Shown: piece by piece, positions 1 through 6,635 of the stretch
How the letters are laid out: each line of letters begins with the position of its first letter
How positions within the stretch are numbered: the first letter of the stretch is position 1
NCBI RefSeq assembly: GCF_003014755.1
Contig: NZ_PYAW01000003.1
Coordinates: 62,001 to 126,000 of the forward strand
Length of the DNA: 64,000 bases
Reading direction: 5' to 3'
Source: Chitinophaga niastensis
GTDB lineage: Bacteria; Bacteroidota; Bacteroidia; Chitinophagales; Chitinophagaceae
Translations under genes and position numbers: made by a program
The notes under the pieces: generated by a model
The model's database searches: none
What the model was told of the DNA's origin: nothing
The model's input: only the letters and a program-made list of their open reading frames with translations

Positions 1-456
1 GGCTTCCGTAAAATCGGCGAAAAAGTGGTGGAACACCGTGCCCGTAAATATGGTGTTACCAAATTCGGACTGGAACGCTTTATTAATGGCTTCCTCGATC
101 TGGCCACCATCATGTTCATCGGTAAATTTGGCAAACGCCCTATGCACCTGTTTGGTGCGTTAGGCTCTTTGTCGTTCTTTGTTGGATTTATCATTGCTTT
201 TTACCTGGCCTTTGCGAAAATTTTCTTCGATAAGGTAAACATGACAGACAGGCCCATCTTCTACCTGGCGCTGCTCTGCATGATCATAGGTTCACAACTG
301 TTCCTCACCGGTTTCATCGGTGAACTGGTAACGCGTAATGCTACTGAACGCAATTCTTACCTCGTAGAAGAAAGAATGGATCATACAATTACGGATTACG
401 AATTACAAATTACGGACCTTCGCGAAGATCGTCCACGTGGATCCCGTAATTCGTAA
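1..456 (+). CDS. Glycosyltransferase family 2, C-terminal part (5' cut by window)
   Basis: The reading frame is open from base 1, so the N-terminal catalytic domain lies outside the window. What remains resembles the tail of DPM1-like family 2 glycosyltransferases: an amphipathic stretch with R-x-K-Y-G and 'NGFLDL', then two membrane segments (about residues 42-70 and 79-104 counted from the GTG at base 25). Such enzymes transfer a sugar to polyprenyl phosphate or a glycan at the inner membrane. The last 25 or so codons and the stop at 454-456 lie inside palindromic repeat A1, so the native C-terminus was probably nearer 'EERM' and the present tail is repeat-encoded. A glycosyltransferase and heptose genes follow, which suggests surface polysaccharide assembly. 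The family call is good; the substrate is unknown. Confidence 0.75.
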   Translation, partial: GFRKIGEKVVEHRARKYGVTKFGLERFINGFLDLATIMFIGKFGKRPMHLFGALGSLSFFVGFIIAFYLAFAKIFFDKVNMTDRPIFYLALLCMIIGSQLFLTGFIGELVTRNATERNSYLVEERMDHTITDYELQITDLREDRPRGSRNS

Positions 457-475
457 TTCGAAATTCGCAATTCAA
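386..475. repeat. Family A palindromic repeat, copy A1
   Basis: Left arm words of the type ATTACGAATTAC and right arm words CGTAATTCGTAATTCG flank a core that starts GCGAAGATC and ends GGATCC. It overlaps the 3' end of the glycosyltransferase at 1-456 and ends 4 nt before the next start codon. The arms are imperfect in this copy. Related copies lie at 10472-10550, 33223-33303, 35216-35289 and 54981-55071. Confidence 0.8.
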
Positions 476-479
476 AATA

Positions 480-1616
480 ATGGCTAACAAAAAGAAAATA
501 CTCATATTAGGAACAGCCTATCCTTTCCGGGGTGGGCTGGCTGCTTATAACGAACGACTGGCAGAAGAACTACAGCAAACAGATGATGTGGAAATATGGA
601 CGTTTACCATCCAATATCCCAAATTATTTTTTCCGGGTAAAAGCCAGTTTTCAACAGATCCTGCACCAAAGCACCTGCGGATAAAACGTTTGATCAACTC
701 CGTAAATCCGCTGAACTGGTTGATTGTAGGTCGTAAGATCCGGAAAATGAACCCGGATATTATCATCACCAAATACTGGTTGCCTATTATGGGCCCTGCA
801 TTAGGATCCTTACTGCGCCTGGGAAAGAGAAAACATACAAAAGTAATTGCCGTATTGGATAATGTGGTGCCGCATGAAAAACGGCCGGGTGATGTGGCCT
901 TTACCAAATATTTCCTGCAACCGGTAGATGCATTTATAGCCATGAGTCAGTCTGTACTCAATGACCTGCGTGTATTTGAACCTACCAAAAAAGCATCGCT
1001 CATCCCCCACCCTATTTACGATAACTATGGTGCACTCATCTCTAAAGAAGAAGCCCGTGCACAGTTGAAACTACAGCCAGGAAAGCGTTACGTTCTTTTC
1101 TTTGGTTTCATTCGTCAATATAAAGGGCTGGACCTCCTGCTGCAAGCCATGGCAGATGAGCGGATGAAAAAGCTGGATATACATGCAATTGTTGCGGGAG
1201 AATATTATGAAGATGCTGCTCCCTATCTTCAGCTGTTGGCCGAACTACAGCTGGGCGACCGTATACTCATGCACACGGATTTTATTCCTAATGAAGCGGT
1301 AAAAAACTATTTCTGCGCTGCCGACCTGGTGGTACAACCTTATAAAAGCGCCACCCAGAGCGGCATTTCGCAGATCGCCTATCATTTTGAAAAACCCATG
1401 GTGGTAACCAATGTAGGCGGACTGGTAGAAATGGTGCCGGATGGTATCGTAGGATTTCAGGCGGAACCCAACCCGGCAGCGATTGCAGCTGCTATTGAAA
1501 AATATTTCCTGGAAAACCGGGAAGCAGACATGGTAACTGCACTCCGCAAAGAAAAACTACAATATTCGTGGGCGCGACTGGCAAAAGAAATTCATACATT
1601 AGCGGTTAGCAGCTAG
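480..1616 (+). CDS. Glycosyltransferase family 4 (GT-B fold)
   Basis: The 378-residue cytosolic protein has a GT-B layout. An N-terminal acceptor domain opens with a G-G-L-A-A-Y-N-E loop near residue 20, and a C-terminal nucleotide-sugar domain carries 'VLFFGFIRQYKGLD' and 'VTNVGGLVEMV'. In place of the usual E-x7-E motif it reads 'SATQSGISQIAYHFEKP', which I take as a subfamily feature rather than damage. It probably transfers an activated sugar to a lipid-linked glycan. The gene lies 23 nt after a family 2 glycosyltransferase and just before the GDP-heptose genes, so heptosyl transfer is possible but unproven. The last codons (L-A-V-S-S) and the TAG stop are written by repeat B1. ATG at 480 is the first in-frame start after the previous stop. 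Confidence 0.88.
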   Translation: MANKKKILILGTAYPFRGGLAAYNERLAEELQQTDDVEIWTFTIQYPKLFFPGKSQFSTDPAPKHLRIKRLINSVNPLNWLIVGRKIRKMNPDIIITKYWLPIMGPALGSLLRLGKRKHTKVIAVLDNVVPHEKRPGDVAFTKYFLQPVDAFIAMSQSVLNDLRVFEPTKKASLIPHPIYDNYGALISKEEARAQLKLQPGKRYVLFFGFIRQYKGLDLLLQAMADERMKKLDIHAIVAGEYYEDAAPYLQLLAELQLGDRILMHTDFIPNEAVKNYFCAADLVVQPYKSATQSGISQIAYHFEKPMVVTNVGGLVEMVPDGIVGFQAEPNPAAIAAAIEKYFLENREADMVTALRKEKLQYSWARLAKEIHTLAVSS

Positions 1617-1733
1617 CTTTTAGCTTTTAGAAAATGCAGCAAAGATCTTCTGCTATAATCTTTGCTGCATTTTCTAAAAGCTAAAAGCTAGCTGCTAAAA
1701 GCTAAATACTAACTGCTAAAAGCTAACAGCTGA
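1607..1733. repeat. Family B palindromic repeat, copy B1 (perfect 40-bp arms)
   Basis: Bases 1607-1646 are the exact reverse complement of 1658-1697, with an 11-nt loop. Each arm is made of TTAGCTTT-like 8-nt words outside an AATGCAGC core. A further run of degenerate words (CTAAAAGC, CTAACTG, CTAACAG) follows to the start codon of hddA. The stop codon of the upstream glycosyltransferase (1614-1616) lies in the left arm. Confidence 0.93.
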
Positions 1734-1734
1734 A

Positions 1735-2760
1735 ATGATATACAGAAGCAAAGCACCTTTACGTATAGGCCTTGCCGGTGGCGGCACAGATGTAAGTCCG
1801 TATTCGGAACTTTACGGTGGTGCCATCCTCAATGCCACCATATCTTTATACGCACGCGCATCTATTGAACCACTGAGTGATGGTAAAATTATTTTTGACT
1901 GCGCCGACAGAAGAGAAACTGCTACTTACGATGCCGTATACCCGTTGCCGTTAGATGGCAAACTGGATATCCTCAAAGGTGTTATTAATCGTGTACAGAA
2001 AGATTTTGGCAACCTCCCTTCTCCGGGATTTAAACTGACCACTTTTGTAGATGCCCCTGCCGGATCAGGTTTAGGCACCTCTTCTACCCTGGTGGTAGCT
2101 GTATTGGGCGCTTTTGCCGAATGGATGAAACTCCCGCTGGGAGAATATGACATGGCGCACCTGGCCTATAGCATTGAACGGGAAGACCTGCAACAGGCCG
2201 GTGGCAAACAGGATCAGTATGCCGCCACCTTTGGCGGAGTAAACTTCATGGAGTTTTACAAAGGCGATAAAGTGATTGTAAACCCGCTCCGCATCAAAGA
2301 AATAAACCTGCATGAACTGGAAAATAACCTGGTATTGTTCTATACTTCTACCAGTCGTTTATCTTCCACTATCATCTCCGAACAACAAAAAAATGTAACC
2401 GATAAAAACGATGATTCCATTGAAGCCATGCATCACCTGAAAGAACAGGCGGTGATGATGAAGGAAGCACTCCTGCGTGGTACGATCGATAAAATCGGGG
2501 AAATATTGAATTACGGCTTTGAATATAAAAAGAAGATGGCCAAAGGCATTACCAATCCACAACTGGATGAAATTTACGATGCTGCCCGCAAAGCCGGTGC
2601 CAGCGGCGGAAAAATTTCCGGCGCAGGGGGCGGTGGATTCATGATCTTCTATTGTCCGAAAAATACACGTTTTGCTGTTGTTGACGCACTGAGCGGCTTT
2701 GGCGGTGATGTAAAACGCTATACCTTTACAAATCACGGCATTCAAACATGGAGCATTTAG
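1735..2760 (+). CDS. hddA: D-glycero-alpha-D-manno-heptose-7-phosphate kinase (GHMP kinase)
   Basis: This 341-residue GHMP-superfamily kinase uses ATP to phosphorylate C1 of D-glycero-D-manno-heptose 7-phosphate, giving the alpha 1,7-bisphosphate, in the cytosol. Visible motifs are the N-terminal 'RSKAPLRIGLAGGGTD', the ATP loop P-A-G-S-G-L-G-T-S-S (about residues 107-116) and the C-terminal glycine-rich 'GKISGAGGGGFM' (about residues 292-303). Length and motifs fit HddA better than galactokinase or mevalonate kinase. gmhA, hddC and gmhB follow on the same strand and complete the pathway. ATG at 1735 directly follows repeat B1, and no Shine-Dalgarno sequence is evident. Anomer choice is assigned from family and context. 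Confidence 0.9.
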   Translation: MIYRSKAPLRIGLAGGGTDVSPYSELYGGAILNATISLYARASIEPLSDGKIIFDCADRRETATYDAVYPLPLDGKLDILKGVINRVQKDFGNLPSPGFKLTTFVDAPAGSGLGTSSTLVVAVLGAFAEWMKLPLGEYDMAHLAYSIEREDLQQAGGKQDQYAATFGGVNFMEFYKGDKVIVNPLRIKEINLHELENNLVLFYTSTSRLSSTIISEQQKNVTDKNDDSIEAMHHLKEQAVMMKEALLRGTIDKIGEILNYGFEYKKKMAKGITNPQLDEIYDAARKAGASGGKISGAGGGGFMIFYCPKNTRFAVVDALSGFGGDVKRYTFTNHGIQTWSI

Positions 2761-2789
2761 GTGCGTGACAAAAACAAAAAATCAGCCTG

Positions 2790-3368
2790 ATGAAACAGAA
2801 AATTGCCAACACCATCCGTGAAAGTATCGCCGTAAAAGAAGCGATCTGCCAGGATGAACTATTGTTACATACGATACAGCTGGTAGCAGAAACCATTACC
2901 CACAGCCTGCAAACAGATCATAAGATCCTTTTTTGCGGCAACGGAGGCAGTGCGGCAGATGCACAACACCTGGCCGCTGAATTCTCCGGTCGTTTTTATA
3001 AAGACCGTACCCCGCTGTATGCAGAAGCCCTGCATTGCAATACTTCCTATATGACTGCCGTTGGCAACGACTATGGCTACGACCAGGTATACGCCCGCAT
3101 ACTGAAAGGAATTGGCAGAGAAGGTGATATCCTGATAGCCATTTCTACTTCCGGTAATTCCAATAACATCCTGGAAGCGATGAAAGTAGCGAAAGAACAG
3201 GGAATGATTGTGATAAGCATGACAGGCAGCACCGGCGGTAAGATGAAGGAAGGCAGCGATTACCTGATCAACATCCCGTCTGTGGATACACCACGGATCC
3301 AGGAAGCACATATCACCATAGGACATATCATTTGTGAAATAGTGGAAAACAACCTGTTCGGCGAATGA
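2790..3368 (+). CDS. gmhA: Sedoheptulose-7-phosphate isomerase (SIS domain)
   Basis: GmhA converts sedoheptulose 7-phosphate to D-glycero-D-manno-heptose 7-phosphate, the committed step of bacterial heptose synthesis. The 192-residue protein is the usual size. It shows the SIS phosphosugar fold with 'FCGNGGSAADAQHLAAEF' (about residues 48-65), 'AISTSGNSNN' and 'SMTGSTGG', and a C-terminal 'EAHITIGHIICE' helix with a catalytic-type histidine. It starts 29 nt after hddA, and its stop overlaps the hddC start by 4 nt (ATGA), so translation of the pair is probably coupled. In this order it feeds the HddA kinase and then GmhB and HddC. Confidence 0.94.
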   Translation: MKQKIANTIRESIAVKEAICQDELLLHTIQLVAETITHSLQTDHKILFCGNGGSAADAQHLAAEFSGRFYKDRTPLYAEALHCNTSYMTAVGNDYGYDQVYARILKGIGREGDILIAISTSGNSNNILEAMKVAKEQGMIVISMTGSTGGKMKEGSDYLINIPSVDTPRIQEAHITIGHIICEIVENNLFGE

Positions 3369-4066
3369 CCAGTGAATGTATTGTACTCGCCGGTGGTTTA
3401 GGCACCCGCCTTCGTAGCGTAGTAGCCGACAAACCCAAGTGCATGGCTCCTTTGGGCAACTATCCCTTCCTCTATTACCTGTTACATTATCTGCATAAAC
3501 AAGGCATCACACATGCTGTATTGTCGCTCGGATACTTATCAGAACAGGTGATTAGCTGGTGCAACAGTATAGATCTTCCATTGCGTGTATCCTTTACCGT
3601 AGAACCGGAACCCCTGGGTACGGGAGGCGGTATCATTCATGCCCTGCCTGCATTAACCGGTAATGAAGTATTTATTGTAAACGGAGATACTTATTTTGAT
3701 GTAGACCTTCCTGCTTTTTACCAGTTTCATCAGGCGCACCAAAGCCCGCTGTCACTGGCATTGAAGCCCATGCAACAATTCGACCGCTATGGGAGTATCC
3801 AGCTGGATAACGGACCTCACATCACGGCTTTTAAAGAGAAACAGTTTTGCGAAGAAGGCCTGATCAACGGGGGCATCTACCTTACCACTGCTGATTACCT
3901 GAAAAGCTTATCCTTGCCGGAAAAATTCTCTTTTGAAAAAGAAGTCCTGGAGCCACAAGTTGCCGCAGGCGCACTATATGGCTTTGTAAGCGACACTTAT
4001 TTTATTGACATCGGCATTCCGGAAGATTACGAAGCAGCGAAACAGCGATTAGCTTTTAGCCAATAG
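3365..4066 (+). CDS. hddC: D-glycero-alpha-D-manno-heptose 1-phosphate guanylyltransferase
   Basis: This 233-residue nucleotidyltransferase probably joins GMP from GTP to D-glycero-alpha-D-manno-heptose 1-phosphate, making the GDP-heptose used for S-layer, O-antigen or capsule glycans. It opens with the sugar-nucleotidyltransferase signature 'LAGGLGTRL...KPKCMAPLG' (residues 7-27). A 'VNGDTYFDVD' metal/substrate motif lies near residue 103 and 'LINGGIYL' near 166. The start overlaps gmhA by 4 nt. GDP specificity is inferred from the hddA-gmhA-gmhB neighbours, since the family also includes mannose-1-phosphate enzymes. The C-terminal residues R-L-A-F-S-Q and the stop are encoded by the start of repeat B2. 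Confidence 0.86.
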   Translation: MTSECIVLAGGLGTRLRSVVADKPKCMAPLGNYPFLYYLLHYLHKQGITHAVLSLGYLSEQVISWCNSIDLPLRVSFTVEPEPLGTGGGIIHALPALTGNEVFIVNGDTYFDVDLPAFYQFHQAHQSPLSLALKPMQQFDRYGSIQLDNGPHITAFKEKQFCEEGLINGGIYLTTADYLKSLSLPEKFSFEKEVLEPQVAAGALYGFVSDTYFIDIGIPEDYEAAKQRLAFSQ

Positions 4067-4130
4067 CTTTAGCCAATTGTATTAAATCGCTTCCTTTCCT
4101 AACAGCTAACTGCTAAAAGCTAACAGCTAC
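4050..4130. repeat. Family B repeat, degenerate copy B2
   Basis: The left side carries GATTAGCTTTTAGCC and AATAGCTTTAGCC words; the right side carries CTAACAGCTAACTGC and AAAAGCTAACAGC words. Pairing is imperfect and the AATGCAGC core of copies B1 and B4 is missing. It lies between hddC and gmhB, includes the hddC stop codon, and ends just before the gmhB ATG. Confidence 0.75.
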
Positions 4131-4131
4131 T

Positions 4132-4653
4132 ATGACCTTATTCCTCGACAGAGATGGCGTAATAAATGACGAAATCCGGGACAGCTATGTACTGAGTCCG
4201 GATATGTTCCGTTTCAGTGAAGGTGTATTAGCTGCCATGCCGTTGCTGGCCAAACATTTTGACCGCATCGTTATCGTTACCAATCAACGTTGCATTGGCC
4301 GCGGCCTCCTCACCGTAGCCGGATTGAATGAAATTCATGCGCGCATGCAACAGGAAATCCGGCAACATGGCGGCAGAATAGATCAAATTTATTTTTGTCC
4401 GGATGTAGAAAGTAACAGCCCATGCCGTAAACCCAGCGGGGGTATGGGGCTGCAGGCACAGCAGGATTTTCCGGAAATTGACTTCCGCCAATCCATAATG
4501 GTGGGTAATACCCTGAGCGATATGCAGTTTGGGAAAGATCTCGGCATGCAAACCGTATTCATACCTTCTACGCGCCCTGATACACCTTTCCCTCATCCGC
4601 TCATTGATCAGCGATACCAAAACCTGCTGCAGTTTGCGCAGGCTATACAATAA
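4132..4653 (+). CDS. gmhB: D-glycero-D-manno-heptose 1,7-bisphosphate 7-phosphatase (HAD family)
   Basis: GmhB removes the 7-phosphate from heptose 1,7-bisphosphate, leaving the 1-phosphate that HddC activates. The 173-residue protein shows HAD motif I 'FLDRDGVIN' (residues 4-12, nucleophile D6 and acid/base D8), motif II 'VTNQ' and motif III 'CRKPSGGM'. In the motif IV position it reads 'MVGNTLSDMQFG', with Asn where GmhB proteins usually have Asp. The four-ligand zinc site of some GmhB proteins is incomplete here: two Cys remain and the His and third Cys are absent, so it is probably a zinc-free variant. Last gene of the heptose set. Histidinol phosphatase is an alternative by family but not by context. 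Confidence 0.87.
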   Translation: MTLFLDRDGVINDEIRDSYVLSPDMFRFSEGVLAAMPLLAKHFDRIVIVTNQRCIGRGLLTVAGLNEIHARMQQEIRQHGGRIDQIYFCPDVESNSPCRKPSGGMGLQAQQDFPEIDFRQSIMVGNTLSDMQFGKDLGMQTVFIPSTRPDTPFPHPLIDQRYQNLLQFAQAIQ

Positions 4654-4679
4654 TTATTAGCCAGAACCGTATAATAGAC

Positions 4680-5654
4680 ATGGCAAAAAAAATACTACTG
4701 TCACTACTTCCGCTGCTGGCCTGCCTGTTTGTGCATGCACAAAAACCGGATGCTGCAGGCTTGTCGCGCTTAAAGCACGATCAGGATACCCTTCAATCCC
4801 TGAGTGAGGAAATATTCAGCGGAAAAGGAGATGACGGTCGTGGAAGCGCCATAGATCAGTTCATCCCCATCCTGGTGCGCGCCCTGAAAACAAAATATTC
4901 TTTCCGTTTTCCTTTCGATTCCCTGAAAACAGTGTCCATACAATATCCGCAGGATAGTGCCTTTCGTATCTTCACCTGGGCATGGGAACGGGAGAATGGC
5001 TTCTACAGACACTTTGGCGCCATACAAATGAATACACCGGACGGACAACTGAAGTTATTCCCTTTATTTGATGCGTCAGACTATATCATTAATACAGATA
5101 CCATTACCAATAATAAGTCGTGGTACGGCTGTTTATATTACAATATTGTACAACGCCATTATTTCAACCAGGAATACTATACCCTCTTTGGCTGGGATGC
5201 CAATAACCCACGCAGTCAAAAGAAACTAATAGATATGCTCACCTTCAAAAACGGTGCACCTGTATTTGGCGGACCTTTTTTCAGCTTTGCAGAAGACAGT
5301 ACCCCACAACCAGTACGCAACCGTTTTATTATTGAATACAAGAAAGAAAGCACCGCTACCCTCAATTATAATAAGGAACTGGATATGATCGTGTACGATC
5401 ACCTCATATCAGAAACCAATGAGCCGATGAAGAAATTTACCTACGTTTCTGATATGGACTACGAAGGGTTTAAATGGCAAGCCGGCAAATGGGTACATAT
5501 CAATAAAATCTTCCACGATGCCATTCCTATGGGCAAAGGAGCCCCTGCCCCACAACCACTGGATCAGAAGAAAAAGAGCATGACACATCCTAAATCCGCT
5601 GAAGATTACCAGTCCCAGGAAATACCGAAGAAGCCGGTAAAGAAGAAGCAGTAG
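4680..5654 (+). CDS. Secreted protein of unknown function
   Basis: I do not recognise this 324-residue protein. It begins with a clear Sec signal peptide (K-K-I-L-L-S-L-L-P-L-L-A, cleavage near 'VHA-QK'), so it is periplasmic or outer-membrane-associated. The body is rich in aromatic residues ('YYTLFGWD', 'IQYPQDSAFRIFTWAWERENGFYRH') and lacks obvious catalytic motifs. The C-terminal 45 residues are a basic, proline- and lysine-rich tail ending in 'KKPVKKKQ'. It starts 26 nt after gmhB and may be transcribed with it, but nothing links it to heptose synthesis. Similar secreted proteins are common in Chitinophagaceae. Confidence 0.8.
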   Translation: MAKKILLSLLPLLACLFVHAQKPDAAGLSRLKHDQDTLQSLSEEIFSGKGDDGRGSAIDQFIPILVRALKTKYSFRFPFDSLKTVSIQYPQDSAFRIFTWAWERENGFYRHFGAIQMNTPDGQLKLFPLFDASDYIINTDTITNNKSWYGCLYYNIVQRHYFNQEYYTLFGWDANNPRSQKKLIDMLTFKNGAPVFGGPFFSFAEDSTPQPVRNRFIIEYKKESTATLNYNKELDMIVYDHLISETNEPMKKFTYVSDMDYEGFKWQAGKWVHINKIFHDAIPMGKGAPAPQPLDQKKKSMTHPKSAEDYQSQEIPKKPVKKKQ

Positions 5655-5685
5655 ACAATCCACAAAAATCTTCGCAATTTTCTTT

Positions 5686-5734
5686 AAAAGAACAATCATT
5701 CGCTTATATTTGCATTATAAAAGAACGAACATTC
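5686..5734 (+). promoter_or_regulatory. Promoter with paired direct-repeat operator for the VOC/MarR operon
   Basis: A Bacteroidota -7 box, TATATTTG, lies at 5705-5712. It is flanked by two copies of AAAAGAACnAnCATTC (5686-5701 and 5719-5734) whose starts are 33 bp apart, about three helical turns. Each copy is also a weak GAA-n6-TTC inverted repeat. A MarR-type regulator is the second gene of the operon, so autoregulation here is a reasonable inference. Confidence 0.6.
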
Positions 5735-5753
5735 ATTAATAAACTCTTCAATA

Positions 5754-6125
5754 ATGCAACTTAATCACTTAAACCTCAGTGTACAAGACGTGCCGGCAGC
5801 ACGCAAATTCTTCGAAACATACCTCGACTTTCAATCAACTGACACAAAACCCAATGATACATTAGCCGTTTTAACCGGAGCAGATGGCTTTATTTTAGTG
5901 CTGATGAACCAGCGCATGAACGAAAAAGGCAATACCTCCTACCCTGACGCCTTTCATATTGGCTTTTATGTGGCGGATGAAGCAGCAGTACTGGCAATAT
6001 ATGATCGTCTCCAAAACAGCGGTATCCTGCTTGAACAGGTTCCTCAAAGAATAAGGAAGAATTTCGGTTTTTATTTCCGTTATGATGCTTTTATGATAGA
6101 AATAACCTGTGTTATCAAAGATTAA
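5754..6125 (+). CDS. VOC-superfamily protein (glyoxalase/bleomycin-resistance fold)
   Basis: The 123-residue single-domain protein begins with 'MQLNHLNLSVQDVPAARKFFETYLDF', the usual first beta-alpha unit of the vicinal oxygen chelate fold, and ends in 'FYFRYDAFMIEI', the paired unit carrying a metal-ligand-type Glu. Members bind metals or small molecules and include glyoxalases, dioxygenases and antibiotic-binding proteins; the substrate cannot be told from sequence. It has its own promoter and is followed 12 nt later by a MarR-family gene. That pairing often marks a small detoxification or ligand-sensing operon, which is my inference here. Confidence 0.85.
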   Translation: MQLNHLNLSVQDVPAARKFFETYLDFQSTDTKPNDTLAVLTGADGFILVLMNQRMNEKGNTSYPDAFHIGFYVADEAAVLAIYDRLQNSGILLEQVPQRIRKNFGFYFRYDAFMIEITCVIKD

Positions 6126-6137
6126 AATCAAACAACT

Positions 6138-6563
6138 ATGCAACCACAAACAACAAATATAAGACCTATTGGCTGGTACCTCAAGGAAGCCGACAACCTG
6201 ATTACCGGTTTTATGAACGCGTCCTTTGAAATCCGCGGTATCACCCGCTTTCATTGGCAAATACTACAAAACATCGACACCCATGGGAGTATCTGTAAAA
6301 ATAATTACTATCCCCAGGTGAAACGATTTTTATCTGAGCAGGAATTAGAGCAGCTATTGGCATCACTGCTAACACGCAACTGGATTCAGCTGCATAACGA
6401 AGATTACACTTTTACCGAAACAGGTAAACAGGAATTTGATCAGATAGCCATCCTGCAGCAGCGCAACAAGGAACAAATGCTCTCCGGCACTACATCCGAA
6501 GATTATATCAACACCATCAATTTTCTAAGTACACTCATTTTAAACATGGGTGGCCAGGTTTGA
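6138..6563 (+). CDS. MarR-family winged-helix regulator
   Basis: The 141-residue protein has MarR-like proportions: an N-terminal dimer helix ('RPIGWYLKEADNLITGFMNASFE'), 'GITRFHWQILQNI' leading into the winged helix, a recognition-helix region with 'LLTRNWIQ' and the wing 'YTFTETGKQEFDQI', then a C-terminal dimer helix. MarR proteins are usually small-molecule-responsive repressors of an adjacent gene. It sits 12 nt after the VOC gene and ends before a bidirectional terminator. The repeated AAAAGAACnAnCATTC sites upstream are candidate operators. The HTH is divergent, so the family call is moderate. Confidence 0.75.
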   Translation: MQPQTTNIRPIGWYLKEADNLITGFMNASFEIRGITRFHWQILQNIDTHGSICKNNYYPQVKRFLSEQELEQLLASLLTRNWIQLHNEDYTFTETGKQEFDQIAILQQRNKEQMLSGTTSEDYINTINFLSTLILNMGGQV

Positions 6564-6579
6564 AGATGTTTAGCAAATA

Positions 6580-6615
6580 AAAAAAGTGGATAGCTCATGC
6601 TACCCACTTTTTTAT
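6580..6615. terminator. Bidirectional intrinsic terminator (marR / parC)
   Basis: An A-run, stem AGTGG..TAGC, loop TCAT, returning stem GCTA.CCACT and a T-run form a symmetric hairpin. The genes either side converge (MarR on plus, parC on minus), so it can end both transcripts. Confidence 0.85.
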
Positions 6616-6635
6616 CTGTTTAATGAGATGATTAT

